In this document: piece by piece, positions 34,572-43,978 of the stretch
Layout: the number at the start of each line of letters is the position of its first letter
Numbering within the stretch: position 1 is the stretch's first letter
NCBI GenBank assembly: GCA_023379515.1
Contig: JAMCQQ010000201.1
Span: forward strand, 3,538-67,537
DNA length: 64,000 nt
Source: Actinomycetota bacterium
GTDB lineage: Bacteria; Actinomycetota; Humimicrobiia; Humimicrobiales; Humimicrobiaceae
Reading direction: 5' to 3'
Translations under genes and position numbers: made by a program
Notes under the pieces: model-generated
Told to the model about the DNA's origin: nothing
Seen by the model: only the letters and a program-made list of their open reading frames with translations
Databases searched by the model: none

Positions 34572-34717
34572 ATCGACGGCTAGGTGTTTCGCAAACCTTT
34601 TGAAGGCGAAGCGGGCAAGGTTCCTCTCTTCAGAGAGGAGAGCGAAGCCTGAAATCAGAGCAAGCTTTGACTCGCTGGGACAAAGCTTGCGTGTTTGCGA
34701 AACACCCGGCCGTCGAT
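34572..34717. repeat. Structured intergenic element with long inverted ends
   Basis: A 146-bp GC-richer block between convergent prkC and accA. Its ends are 25-bp inverted repeats with two mismatches: ATCGACGGCTAGGTGTTTCG and on at the left, and the complement at the right ending GGCCGTCGAT. Inside are two more hairpins, CCTCTCTTCAGAGAGG and CAAGCTTTG...CAAAGCTTG. The two mismatches in the outer stem are G-T/C-A type changes. It could be a MITE- or REP-like element, a structured RNA or a bidirectional termination/attenuation structure. I see no second copy in the window. Confidence 0.7.
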
Positions 34718-34746
34718 CTAATAATTCGTTTTCAGGAAATGCTTTC

Positions 34747-35700
34747 TCATTCTTTTACAAACCCCAGGATTTCAAATTTTTGTGCCCGATGTAATTTTAA
34801 TTCTTCACCGCTTAAACCATCAAGTTTTGACAATGCAGCCATTATATTTTCCTTCACTATTTTAATTATTCTTTCAGGTTCATTTTGCGCTCCGCCAAGA
34901 GGCTCATGAATAATTTTATCTATTACTTTCAGGTTAAGCAAATCTTTTGCAGTAAGTCTTAACATTAAAGCAGCCTGTTTTACTGCTGTCTGATCCTTCC
35001 AGAGAATTGCAGCGCATCCTTCAGGAGAAATTACGGAATATGTTGAATTTTCAAGCATCATAATATAATTTCCAATAGCAAGTGCCAGTGCTCCGCCGCT
35101 TCCTCCTTCTCCTATTAATATTGCTATGGAGGGAACTCGAAGCCTGAACATATATTCAATATTTCCTGAAATGGCGTTTGCCTGGCCATTATCTTCCGCT
35201 TCAATTGCCGGATTTGCTCCGGGCGTATCAATAAATGTTATTACAGGAAAATTAAACCTGTCAGCCAGTTCCATGATTCTTCTGCTTTTTCTGTAGCCTG
35301 AAGGATTTGGCATGCCGAAATTATAATCTATTCGTTCCTTTAAATCCTTTCCTTTATTATGACCTATAACTGCTGCAGTCCTGCCGTTAATACTGCCTAG
35401 ACCTGCTATAATTGACTTGTCATCTGATGAAAGCCTGTCTCCGGAAAGTTCAATGAAATCCTCGAATATATTATTTATATAATCAATAGTTTTAGGACGG
35501 TTCTCATTTCTTGAAAGTTCAACAATCTTCCATGTTCTTTCGGTTATTCTGGTTTCCTTCCTTAATTTTTTTATCTTATTAATTAGATTTATTCTGGCAT
35601 TTTTAAAATTAAGTCCGGAAAAAAAATTAAATTTTTTAAACAGATTTATTTTTTCAAGTGATTTGATCAGGTTTTGTTCTGATTTTACTGGTTTGTCCAT
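34747..35700 (-). CDS. accA: Acetyl-CoA carboxylase carboxyltransferase subunit alpha
   Basis: A 317-residue AccA. It has VIGHNKGKDLKERIDYNFGMP, FIDTPGANPAIEAEDNGQAN, LIGEGGSGGALALAIGN and ISPEGCAAILWKD. Together with AccD it transfers the carboxyl group from carboxybiotin to acetyl-CoA, forming malonyl-CoA for fatty-acid synthesis. It is the last gene of the fab/acc cluster, 7 bases after accD. Confidence 0.95.
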   Translation of the reverse strand: MDKPVKSEQNLIKSLEKINLFKKFNFFSGLNFKNARINLINKIKKLRKETRITERTWKIVELSRNENRPKTIDYINNIFEDFIELSGDRLSSDDKSIIAGLGSINGRTAAVIGHNKGKDLKERIDYNFGMPNPSGYRKSRRIMELADRFNFPVITFIDTPGANPAIEAEDNGQANAISGNIEYMFRLRVPSIAILIGEGGSGGALALAIGNYIMMLENSTYSVISPEGCAAILWKDQTAVKQAALMLRLTAKDLLNLKVIDKIIHEPLGGAQNEPERIIKIVKENIMAALSKLDGLSGEELKLHRAQKFEILGFVKE

Positions 35701-35707
35701 AATTAAG

Positions 35708-36487
35708 TTATTTTCCTGAAAATAATTTTAAGATTTTTATTAATGTTTTCTTTAAATCTTTTCTATTTACAATCATATCAATCTGACCGTTTTTTAAGTT
35801 TCTTTCTGAAAGCCCAAAATCCGGAGGCAATTCTTTTTTTATGGTTTGTTTTACTACCCTTGGACCTGCAAAACAAAAAAGTGCCTGCGGTTCTGCAATA
35901 ATGATGTCCGCTGCCGTGGCAAAACTTGCACTTACTCCGCCTGTTGTGGGATTTGAAATAACGGAGATATAAGGAACCCCGCTGTCTTTGGCTCTATTTA
36001 TAGCTGAAACAGTTTTAGCCATTTGCATCAGAGAAATAATTCCTTCCTGCATCCTTGCTCCACCTGAAGTGCATACAAGAATTAAGGGAAATTTGTTTGA
36101 GACTGCAAAATCTGCAAGCCGTTTAACCTTTTCTCCAACAACACTTCCCATGCTGCCGCCCATGAAACTGAAATCCATAACACCAAGACATACATTATAA
36201 CCGCCAATCCTTGCTGATCCTGTAATTATGGCTTCAGAAATGCCTGTTTTTTGTTCGCATTCAGCTATTCTGTCACTATATGATTTTGTATCTGTAAAAT
36301 TTAAGAAATCAATGGATTTCAAATTTCCTGCAATTTCATTAAAAGAATCAGTATCAGCAATAAGATTTATTCTGGTTTTTACATCAAGCATATAGTGATG
36401 GCTGCAAAATGGACAGACCTTAAAATCTTTTAGAAATAGATCAAGATCAACATCTTTCCCACATATCTCGCACTTAAAATCAGTCAT
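35708..36487 (-). CDS. accD: Acetyl-CoA carboxylase carboxyltransferase subunit beta
   Basis: A 259-residue AccD, slightly shorter than usual. It opens with the zinc ribbon (CEICGKDVDLDLF and KVCPFCSHHYML, two C-x-x-C pairs) followed by the crotonase-fold domain with ITGSARIGGYNVCLGVMDF, MGGSMGSVVGEKV, CTSGGARMQEGIISLMQMAK and SNPTTGGVSASFA. It forms the heterotetrameric carboxyltransferase with AccA, encoded next. Confidence 0.95.
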   Translation of the reverse strand: MTDFKCEICGKDVDLDLFLKDFKVCPFCSHHYMLDVKTRINLIADTDSFNEIAGNLKSIDFLNFTDTKSYSDRIAECEQKTGISEAIITGSARIGGYNVCLGVMDFSFMGGSMGSVVGEKVKRLADFAVSNKFPLILVCTSGGARMQEGIISLMQMAKTVSAINRAKDSGVPYISVISNPTTGGVSASFATAADIIIAEPQALFCFAGPRVVKQTIKKELPPDFGLSERNLKNGQIDMIVNRKDLKKTLIKILKLFSGK

Positions 36488-36574
36488 ATAAAAAAACTCC
36501 GTATATCATATTAAAATAACTGCTATAAAATATATTAAACCTTTTTTACTTTTTTTATAAAGGTTAATAAACGG

Positions 36575-37834
36575 TTAATAATCAAATTTTTTAAATGCCA
36601 GCGTAACATTATGACCGCCAAAACCCATTGAATTTTTTAATGCAATGTTTATTTTTTTATTAACATAAACATTTGGGGTATAATTCAAATCACAATTTTC
36701 ATCAGGATTAAAATAATTTATAGTTGGCGGAATCTTTTCATTTTTTATTGCAAGGACTGTTGCTACAGATTCTACTCCGCCTGCTGCCCCAAGACAATGA
36801 CCATGCATTGATTTTGTTGAGCTGATATTTAATTTATATGCATGGCTGCCGAAACATTTTTTAATAGCATTGGTTTCAACAATATCATTTAAAGGAGTTG
36901 ATGTGCCATGTGCATTAATATAATCCACTTCTTCTTTTTGGGCACCTGCCTCCTTAAGACAGTTTTCCATGCATCTTACAACATTTAATCCTGATTCTTC
37001 AAGTGCAGTAATATGATATGCTTCGCCTGAAAGCCCATAACCAACAATTTCCGCATAAATATCTGCCCCTCTTTTTACAGCATGATTTAACTCTTCAAGT
37101 ATCAATATACCGCTGCCTTCACCCATTACAAATCCATCCCTGTCTTTCTCAAATGGCCTGGATGCCTTCTCGGGCTCATCATTTCGTGTTGACATTGCAT
37201 GCATTGAAGCAAAACCAGCCATCCCCAGAGGTGTTATTGCTGCTTCACTTCCTCCTGCTATCATTATATTTGCAGCACCCCTTTTTATTGTTTCAAAAGC
37301 ATCGCCAATGGCATTTGCACCTGCCGCACAAGCCGTAGTTGTTGCACTTACAGGCCCCTTTGCCCCGGTCATTATTGAAACCTGAGCAGCAGCCATATTG
37401 CAAATCATCATTGGAACCAGAAACGGGCTTACTCTGTCAGCTCCCTTCTCAAGAAGTCTCTTGTGCTGTTCTTCAATGGTTGAAAGTCCTCCAACACCGC
37501 TTCCAACAAATACTCCTATGTCATTACAGTTGCTGTCAGTGATTTTTAACCTGCTGTCTTCCACAGCAATTAAAGCAGCAGCAACCGCAAATTGGGAAAA
37601 TCTGTCCATTCTTTTTAAATCTTTTACATTAATGTAATTTTGAGGATCAAAGTTTTTTATCTGCCCTGCAATTTTTGATTTTATTTTTTCCGTATCAAAA
37701 CCTTCAACTACTGAAATACCTGATTTTCCTGCCACCAGATTTTTCCAGAATTCACTTATTGTAAGACCAATGCTGTTTACTGTTCCAATTCCGGTGATTA
37801 CTACCCTTGTTTCTTTGCCTGTGTAAACTGACAT
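36575..37834 (-). CDS. fabF: 3-oxoacyl-ACP synthase II
   Basis: A 419-residue KAS II. The active-site Cys lies in TTACAAGANAIGDAF, and the two His in NAHGTSTPLNDIVE and MHGHCLGAAGGVES; the start VVITGIGTVNSIG and the end SMGFGGHNVTLAFKK are standard. It extends acyl-ACP chains with malonyl-ACP. Its ATG overlaps the fabG stop (TAATG). Unusually, no acpP gene precedes it. Confidence 0.95.
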   Translation of the reverse strand: MSVYTGKETRVVITGIGTVNSIGLTISEFWKNLVAGKSGISVVEGFDTEKIKSKIAGQIKNFDPQNYINVKDLKRMDRFSQFAVAAALIAVEDSRLKITDSNCNDIGVFVGSGVGGLSTIEEQHKRLLEKGADRVSPFLVPMMICNMAAAQVSIMTGAKGPVSATTTACAAGANAIGDAFETIKRGAANIMIAGGSEAAITPLGMAGFASMHAMSTRNDEPEKASRPFEKDRDGFVMGEGSGILILEELNHAVKRGADIYAEIVGYGLSGEAYHITALEESGLNVVRCMENCLKEAGAQKEEVDYINAHGTSTPLNDIVETNAIKKCFGSHAYKLNISSTKSMHGHCLGAAGGVESVATVLAIKNEKIPPTINYFNPDENCDLNYTPNVYVNKKINIALKNSMGFGGHNVTLAFKKFDY

Positions 37835-38580
37835 TATATTCCCATTCCTCCATCCAGATTAATTACTGTTCCTGTTATATATTGTGAATCTTCCGCAGCC
37901 AGAAAAAGAGCTGTTTTTGCTACATCTTCCACTGTGCCAAGTTTCCCGTTCGGAATCATTGAAATGATTTTTTCCCTGAACTTTTCATCAATTTTTTTTG
38001 TCATCTCCGTTTCAATATAACCCGGAGCAATAGCATTCACATTAATATTCCTGCTCGCAAGCTCTTTTGCCAGTGACTTTGTAAAGCCGATAACTCCTGC
38101 TTTTGAAGCAGAATAATTGCATTGCCCTGCATTTCCTCTAATGCCAATAATTGAAGACATGTTGATAATTCTTCCTGTTTTTTGCTTTATCATATATTTT
38201 GAAACATATTTTGAACAGATAAAGGTACCTGTAAGGTTAATATCAATAACCTTTTTCCACTCATCAAGACTCATTCTTAAAATAAGATTGTCGGAGGTAA
38301 TCCCTGCATTATTGACAAGAACATGTATTTCTCCAAATTTTTGTATTATTTTTTCAATGCTTTCCTCCACTGATTTTTCATCAGTTACGTCTGCTTTAAA
38401 GAAATATATGCGGCCGTCTCCAAAATCATTGCGAAATTCATTTACAGTTTTTAAAGCTTCTGCTTCATTTAAATCAAAAAAACATACTACCGCACCTTCC
38501 ATTAAAAAATATCTGCAGATTTCTCTGCCTATTCCCCTTGCTCCACCTGTAACAATACAAATTTTTCCCTTCAGTTTCAT
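37834..38580 (-). CDS. fabG: 3-oxoacyl-ACP reductase
   Basis: About 248 residues: an SDR with VTGGARGIGREICRYF, NNAGITSDNL, INMSSIIGIRGN, the catalytic YSASKAG and the FabG-type C-terminus ITGTVINLDGGMGI. It reduces 3-oxoacyl-ACP with NADPH. I start at the ATG at 38580, six bases after AAGGTG; an in-frame GTG at 38589 lies within that site. Confidence 0.94.
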   Translation of the reverse strand: MKLKGKICIVTGGARGIGREICRYFLMEGAVVCFFDLNEAEALKTVNEFRNDFGDGRIYFFKADVTDEKSVEESIEKIIQKFGEIHVLVNNAGITSDNLILRMSLDEWKKVIDINLTGTFICSKYVSKYMIKQKTGRIINMSSIIGIRGNAGQCNYSASKAGVIGFTKSLAKELASRNINVNAIAPGYIETEMTKKIDEKFREKIISMIPNGKLGTVEDVAKTALFLAAEDSQYITGTVINLDGGMGI

Positions 38581-38626
38581 ATAATTCACCTTATTAAAAT
38601 AAACCTGTATATTTTTTTATAAAAAA

Positions 38627-39598
38627 TTAACTTAAAAAATTTTTAAGATTATTTAAATCAGATAATCTGTCTGTATTAAAAATCAATATATCTTTCTGAT
38701 TTTTATCTGCAATTCTTTTTACCAGACCTGACAATACTTTTGACGGGCCTGTTTCTACAAAAACATTTACATCCTCATTTAAAAAATATTCAATCGTCTT
38801 TACCCAGTTGATCTGACTTGTAAGTTGATCTTTAAGTACCGACCATATTTCTTCCTTTTTGCAGTAACCTTGAGAGGTAGAAGAATAAAAATTAATGAAA
38901 GGTTCCTGCAGCATAATGCTTTTAACATAATCTCCAAGCATCCGGGAAACTTTCATCATTAAGGGAGTATGCGATGCAATTCTTACTTTAAGAGGAATTA
39001 CCTTCTTTATCCCGTTCTCCTTTAAAAATTCAATTGCCTTTTCCATATTTTCCCTGATACCGCTTATCACGATCTGGCTGTAGTCATTGTAATTTGCAAT
39101 ATATACTTCTTTTTTATATCTTCCCTTAAATTTTATTAAAAGATCATTAAGACTGTTGTAATCTGTGCCAAGGATAGCAGCCATCATGCCATCCATTTTT
39201 TCGTTAGCTTCAGCCATGAGATTTCCTCTGTATTTAACAAGATCAAGACTTTGTTTAAAGCTGAAATAGCCACCTGTATACAAGGCGCTGTAATCACCCA
39301 GACTGTGTCCTGTAACAGCAAAAATATCATCTTTTTTTAAATAATGATCAAGCAAATAATCACTAATAACAGCACTTAAAGTAAAAATTGAAATCTGGCT
39401 GTACAGTGTATTTTCAAGTTTAAAACCAGCACCATTCTTATCAAAAACTATATCAGTTAAATCTTCCTTCAGGATATCGGAAGCCAGTTTGAAATAATCT
39501 TTGAATTTATGTGATAAATCCAGATAATCAAGCCCCATACCTGTGTATTGAGAACCCTGACCTGGAAAAATCAAAACTATTTTATTCTTGTTAATCAT
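38627..39598 (-). CDS. fabD: Malonyl-CoA:ACP transacylase
   Basis: A 323-residue acyltransferase with LIFPGQGSQYTGMG, the active-site Ser in VTGHSLGDYSALY (GHSLGD instead of the common GHSLGE), the Arg region KYRGNLMAEA and the second active-site His in IASHTPLM. It loads malonyl groups onto ACP. The 46 bases between it and fabG are too short to hold an acpP gene. Confidence 0.92.
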   Translation of the reverse strand: MINKNKIVLIFPGQGSQYTGMGLDYLDLSHKFKDYFKLASDILKEDLTDIVFDKNGAGFKLENTLYSQISIFTLSAVISDYLLDHYLKKDDIFAVTGHSLGDYSALYTGGYFSFKQSLDLVKYRGNLMAEANEKMDGMMAAILGTDYNSLNDLLIKFKGRYKKEVYIANYNDYSQIVISGIRENMEKAIEFLKENGIKKVIPLKVRIASHTPLMMKVSRMLGDYVKSIMLQEPFINFYSSTSQGYCKKEEIWSVLKDQLTSQINWVKTIEYFLNEDVNVFVETGPSKVLSGLVKRIADKNQKDILIFNTDRLSDLNNLKNFLS

Positions 39599-39704
39599 CT
39601 TTTATCTTTTTGATGTGTTTTATCTTTGGTTTTAAAAAATATTTATAAGAATATTCTTAACTTTTTCAAAAGAAATCCGGATAAAAAGTTTTGAGACTAA
39701 TGCC

Positions 39705-40133
39705 TTATACAACTGAAAACATAAGCTCTGCACTGCAGGCGAGTTCGTCTTTAACTTTTGCTATCCCAATACCTTTTCCTATATTAAGTTTAAGATTTGC
39801 AATTCTCACTTCAATATTAAGGGCATCTCCCGGTTTTACAATCTTTTTAAATCGAACCTTATCTACTCCTGCAAAAAGTACTATTTTACCTTTAAACTTC
39901 TCAAGGGTAAGCATCATCACCGCACCAACTTGAGCTATTGTTTCTATTATTATTACACCAGGCATTATGGGATTGCCTGGAAAATGACCCTTAAAATAAT
40001 ATTCATCTTCTTTTACATACTTAATTCCTTTTGCATACTCTCCGGGAATTAGCTCAGTAATCTCATCCACAAAGAGAAAAGGATCTCTATGAGGCAAAAT
40101 CTGTTCAATTTCCTTTTTATTTAGTTTTTGCAC
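39705..40133 (-). CDS. fabZ: 3-hydroxyacyl-ACP dehydratase
   Basis: A 142-residue hot-dog-fold dehydratase with the catalytic His in EQILPHRDPFLFVDEI and the Glu in GHFPGNPIMPGVIIIETIAQVG. It removes water from 3-hydroxyacyl-ACP. It is the first gene of the fab cluster, and the 171 bases up to the divergent birA should hold promoters for both; no FapR- or FabT-like operator is obvious. Confidence 0.94.
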   Translation of the reverse strand: MQKLNKKEIEQILPHRDPFLFVDEITELIPGEYAKGIKYVKEDEYYFKGHFPGNPIMPGVIIIETIAQVGAVMMLTLEKFKGKIVLFAGVDKVRFKKIVKPGDALNIEVRIANLKLNIGKGIGIAKVKDELACSAELMFSVV

Positions 40134-40304
40134 AATTTTTTCTCTTTCAAATATTTTTAATATTTTTTAACAATTGCTTTGTATTTTCTTGACGATGGCT
40201 TATTTTTATAGTTTCAATAAGCATTTATATTATGTTGATTATCATTTATGCAAATCATGAAAAATAAGTCTGAAATAAATAAGTAACATGTTAATATAAT
40301 AAAT

Positions 40305-41021
40305 ATGGAAATATTTTTTAATAAAGAACCTTATATTATGAAATATTTTGATAAAAAAAAATTTCTTTCCATATGTAAAACAAGGTATGCAGGAAAGAGA
40401 TTAATTTACTTTAAAACTTTAAATTCCACAAATGATTATGCTGCCAGACTTGAAAACAAGGCTTTAAAATTAAAAAAGCCGCTGAATTTTTTTAATAATG
40501 TAAATGGCTGCATAGTGATATCTGAAATACAGGCAGGCGGCAGGGGAAGAAATTATAAAAAATGGTTTTCTCCATCAGGCGGTTTATGGTTTACATTAAT
40601 TCTGGTATTAAAAATTGAGATGCATGATATCAAAAAAATGAATTTAATAATGGCTGTTTCAATATTTGAAGCATTAAAAAACAGGTTTGGCATCACAGCA
40701 AAGGTTAAATGGCCAAATGATATTTATTATGAAGATAAAAAAATATGCGGAATATTGTGTGAATTAAATTCTTTTAAAGAGATTTCATTTTTAAATATTG
40801 GGACAGGTCTTAATGCAAACATTTCCTTTGATAATGCGGGAGACAAGGGAGAGGAACTTACAGGTAATGCAATTTCAATCAGAGAAATCCTTAAAAAGGA
40901 TATTGAAAGGGAAGAGCTGCTTGCAGAAATTGCAGAAAATTTTGAAATTAATTATGAAGAATATTTAAACAATGATTTAAAAAATATTTTTTTAAAAATT
41001 GGAAACATGGTTTCGGTTTAA
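40305..41021 (+). CDS. birA: Biotin--[acetyl-CoA carboxylase] ligase, monofunctional
   Basis: A 238-residue biotin-protein ligase with the biotinyl-AMP loop GGRGRNYKKWFSPSGGLWFT, VKWPNDIYYEDKKICGILCE and NIGTGLNANI. It lacks the N-terminal winged helix of BirA repressors, so it should only attach biotin to the AccB domain encoded nearby. The short C-terminal domain is present. A second Met at residue 12 is an alternative start. Confidence 0.9.
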   Translation: MEIFFNKEPYIMKYFDKKKFLSICKTRYAGKRLIYFKTLNSTNDYAARLENKALKLKKPLNFFNNVNGCIVISEIQAGGRGRNYKKWFSPSGGLWFTLILVLKIEMHDIKKMNLIMAVSIFEALKNRFGITAKVKWPNDIYYEDKKICGILCELNSFKEISFLNIGTGLNANISFDNAGDKGEELTGNAISIREILKKDIEREELLAEIAENFEINYEEYLNNDLKNIFLKIGNMVSV

Positions 41022-41196
41022 TTTGGCTCGTTAAGCTTAATCTGCAGGATCATTTTTGTGAGTGAAACTAAAAAAAATTATCAGCGTCTTTTCCTTTGAT
41101 GTCAAATTCAGTTTCAAATATTTTTTTGCTTTCATGTTATTATTAAAATCTAAAACAAATAATAATTATTAAAAAATAAAATTACAGGAAACATTC

Positions 41197-41838
41197 ATGA
41201 AAAATATAAATGATGGTCTGGCAGTAAAATCACATGAAAACATTATAAATAAAAACAATATTCTCATTAAGCTGATTTTTACCTTTGCATTTGCATTTAC
41301 CATGGCAATTTCAGCAAACATTTTTATTTATATTCCCGTTACCCCCGTTCCCATAACATTGCAAACTTTAACTGTGCTGTTTTCCGGAATTTTACTGGGC
41401 AGCAGATTTGCATTGATAAGCCAGATTGAATATTTATTGCTTGGAATAGCAGGCTTTCCTGTTTTTGCAGGTTTTAAAAGTGGAATTGCAGTATTTTCAG
41501 GACCAACAGGAGGGTATCTGATAGGATTTGTGCTTGCAGCTTATATTTGCGGTTTTATATTTGAAAATTACAGGGAAAGAATGAAAGATAAAATTTATCT
41601 AAGCTTTATAGCCTGCCTTGCAGGATTATCATTAATATATTTTCTTGGATTTATTCATCTTTTCGGATATTTATCAGTTATTTCAGGAAATACCCTTACA
41701 GGTTCCCTTGTCCTGAAAACATTCGATCTGGCTGTAAAACCATTCATTCTTGTTGACTTCATAAAAATATTTATAATTGTTAATTCTGCAGCATTATGGC
41801 AATTAAATTATAAAATCAGCTTCAGGAATAATAATTAA
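41197..41838 (+). CDS. bioY: Biotin transporter BioY (ECF substrate-binding component)
   Basis: A 213-residue membrane protein with about six helices and the BioY motifs VPITLQTLTVLFSGILLG, GFPVFAGFKSGIAVF and GPTGGYLIGFV, ending with the LVDFIKI region. It imports biotin, either alone or with ECF ATPase/T components encoded elsewhere. Its place between birA and the biotin carrier and carboxylase genes makes a biotin-supply and use module, suggesting the organism scavenges biotin. Confidence 0.92.
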   Translation: MKNINDGLAVKSHENIINKNNILIKLIFTFAFAFTMAISANIFIYIPVTPVPITLQTLTVLFSGILLGSRFALISQIEYLLLGIAGFPVFAGFKSGIAVFSGPTGGYLIGFVLAAYICGFIFENYRERMKDKIYLSFIACLAGLSLIYFLGFIHLFGYLSVISGNTLTGSLVLKTFDLAVKPFILVDFIKIFIIVNSAALWQLNYKISFRNNN

Positions 41839-41927
41839 ACACTTAAATTTTTTAAAATAAGAAAATATAATTTCTTTAATTTCCATAAAACATAATCAAA
41901 TTTTAAAAACTATCGAAATTAAAAATA

Positions 41928-43895
41928 ATGAAAATATTTAAAGTTACAGATACTACAATCAGGGACATTTTCCAGAATCTGAACCCTGAAAATATAAATA
42001 TCAGGAATTTTGATGAAATACTTAAATTAATTGATGAGATTAATTTTGAAAGTCTTGAAGTCTGGGGAGGGGCAAGTTTTGAAAGAATGCTTTCAAGCAG
42101 TTTCAATAAATCTCCATGGGAAATACTTTCATACATAAAATCTAAAGTATCCAAAACCAGATTACAGGGATTGATTGGGGCAAAAAATCTGGTAAATTTT
42201 GATTATTATCCTGAAGATATAATAAAAAGATTTATAAGGCTTTCTTCCAAAAACGGAATTTCAATATTCAGAGTTTATGACGCATTAAATGATCTGGAAA
42301 ATCTCAAACCAGCAATTGAAATAATTCTTAAGAATGGTTTACAATGCCAGGGAACTGTTATCTATGATTCAAAAAAAGACACCTGGTATTATATAAATTT
42401 TATTTCACAGTTAAAAAATGCAGGCTGTCAAAGCGTATGCATTAAAGATGCAGAATCAATGCTGATTCCTCAAAAATCAAAAGAGCTTTTTGAAAATTTA
42501 AAGGAATTTGATGATTTTGATATCTATTTAAGTACTCAAAACCTTAAAGGATTACAGGTGTTAAATTATTTTGAAGCTGTTTCCAATGGCTGCACCGGAA
42601 TAGACTTAAGCTTTTTACCTTCAACATATCATGAAAGCAGCATGCCTTCAATATTTCCCTTAATTTTAAGTTTAAAAGAAGGACAAACCCATCATTCTCT
42701 TAATGAGGATAAAGTTAATGAATTATACGGAGTCATTAAAAAAGATATTTATCCTTATATGAATAAAAACATTTCCATCTCAAGTATTATTTTCAATCAT
42801 GTAAACAAAAACCTTCTGCCGGGCTGGCTGATTTTAATGCTTGAAAATCAGCTAAGTGAAATAGGCGCGCTTGACAAATTTGATCTGGTTTTTGAGGAGA
42901 TATTAAAAATAAAAAAAGAAGTTGGCAGTCCCCTGTTATCTACTCCAATAGGTCAGATTATAGGCGGTCAGGCAATTCTTAATACACTTATCAGTGACAA
43001 AAGATGGGAAATCATAAGCGATGAAATGCAATCACTTCTGAAAGGAAATTTTGGCAAACTGCCGGAGGAAATCGACAGTGATATTTTAAATATTTTCAAA
43101 AATCATGAAGATATTGAAAGTATTTCAGATTTAAAAAATGAAAATTTATATGAAAACTGCAAAAATGATTTAAGAAAATATTCTCAAAATGAGGAAGATA
43201 TTTTAAGTTACTGCTTTTTCCCGGACAGAACCCTGAAATTCCTGGATCAGAAAAAGAAAATCAAATCAAGCCCCATGGGAGGATTAAAAAAGCAGGAAAC
43301 ACAGGTTTTAACTGCTGAAGATACACAAAAAATCTTTGGCACCTCAAAAGAAAATGTATTATTTAAAGGAAAGGAAAAAATACAGGCCTCAAAGGATGCT
43401 GATATGAACAGCTTTGGTGATCTTGATATAAAAAAAATAAAGGAAATTATTGAACTGATGGAAAACAGCAATCTTGAAGAAATAAGGATTGAATCAGGCA
43501 GTCTTAAGATTACTCTCAGTAAAACCGGTATTATAAAAACTGAAACTATTTTACCTCAAAAGGAAGCAGACATTAAGTCATTTGAAAAATCTATACATGA
43601 TGGAAAAATAAAAGACAGCCTGCATGCAGATGCATATGTTTCAGAAAAAGAAAAAATTATTGATATAAAATCTCCAATAGTTGGCACTTTTTATACTTCT
43701 CCCGGTCCTGGTGAGCTTCCATTTGTAACAGCAGGCAAAAGTGTAAAAAAAGGTGATACCTTATGCATAATTGAAGCAATGAAACTTATGAATAAAATTA
43801 ATTCGGATTATGAAGGTACTATTGAAAAAATATTGGTATTAAATGAGGAGCCTGTTGAATACAATCAGACAATTATGACCATCAGAGTTAAATAA
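41928..43895 (+). CDS. Biotin carboxyl carrier protein fused to a degenerate carboxyltransferase domain
   Basis: A 655-residue fusion. Residues about 1-430 resemble the HMGL-like carboxyltransferase of pyruvate carboxylase and oxaloacetate decarboxylase (TDTTIRDIFQNL, FESLEVWGGASFERML, FRVYDALNDLENL, VCIKDAES). Residues about 490-655 are a whole AccB: the N-terminal KKIKEIIELMENSNLEEI module, a linker, and a biotinyl domain with IKSPIVGTFYTSPGPGELP and the biotinylated Lys in IIEAMKLMNK. The normal metal ligands H-x-H of the carboxyltransferase are missing (the strand reads DIYLSTQNLKG), as is the Arg of LLRGQN (here LIGAKN). The carrier should serve AccC/AccA/AccD; the front domain may be inactive or altered. 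Confidence 0.85.
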   Translation: MKIFKVTDTTIRDIFQNLNPENINIRNFDEILKLIDEINFESLEVWGGASFERMLSSSFNKSPWEILSYIKSKVSKTRLQGLIGAKNLVNFDYYPEDIIKRFIRLSSKNGISIFRVYDALNDLENLKPAIEIILKNGLQCQGTVIYDSKKDTWYYINFISQLKNAGCQSVCIKDAESMLIPQKSKELFENLKEFDDFDIYLSTQNLKGLQVLNYFEAVSNGCTGIDLSFLPSTYHESSMPSIFPLILSLKEGQTHHSLNEDKVNELYGVIKKDIYPYMNKNISISSIIFNHVNKNLLPGWLILMLENQLSEIGALDKFDLVFEEILKIKKEVGSPLLSTPIGQIIGGQAILNTLISDKRWEIISDEMQSLLKGNFGKLPEEIDSDILNIFKNHEDIESISDLKNENLYENCKNDLRKYSQNEEDILSYCFFPDRTLKFLDQKKKIKSSPMGGLKKQETQVLTAEDTQKIFGTSKENVLFKGKEKIQASKDADMNSFGDLDIKKIKEIIELMENSNLEEIRIESGSLKITLSKTGIIKTETILPQKEADIKSFEKSIHDGKIKDSLHADAYVSEKEKIIDIKSPIVGTFYTSPGPGELPFVTAGKSVKKGDTLCIIEAMKLMNKINSDYEGTIEKILVLNEEPVEYNQTIMTIRVK

Positions 43896-43978
43896 AAGTT
43901 AAAAATTCAGGTAATAGAAATATTACATAAATATTTTGCTTTTTTAATAAAAATATTTTAATAAAATAATATGTTCAT

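Noticed and set aside
34558..34794. Plus-strand ORF over the 34.6-kb hairpin element
   Set aside because: It covers inverted repeats and then the antisense of accA; no coding signature.
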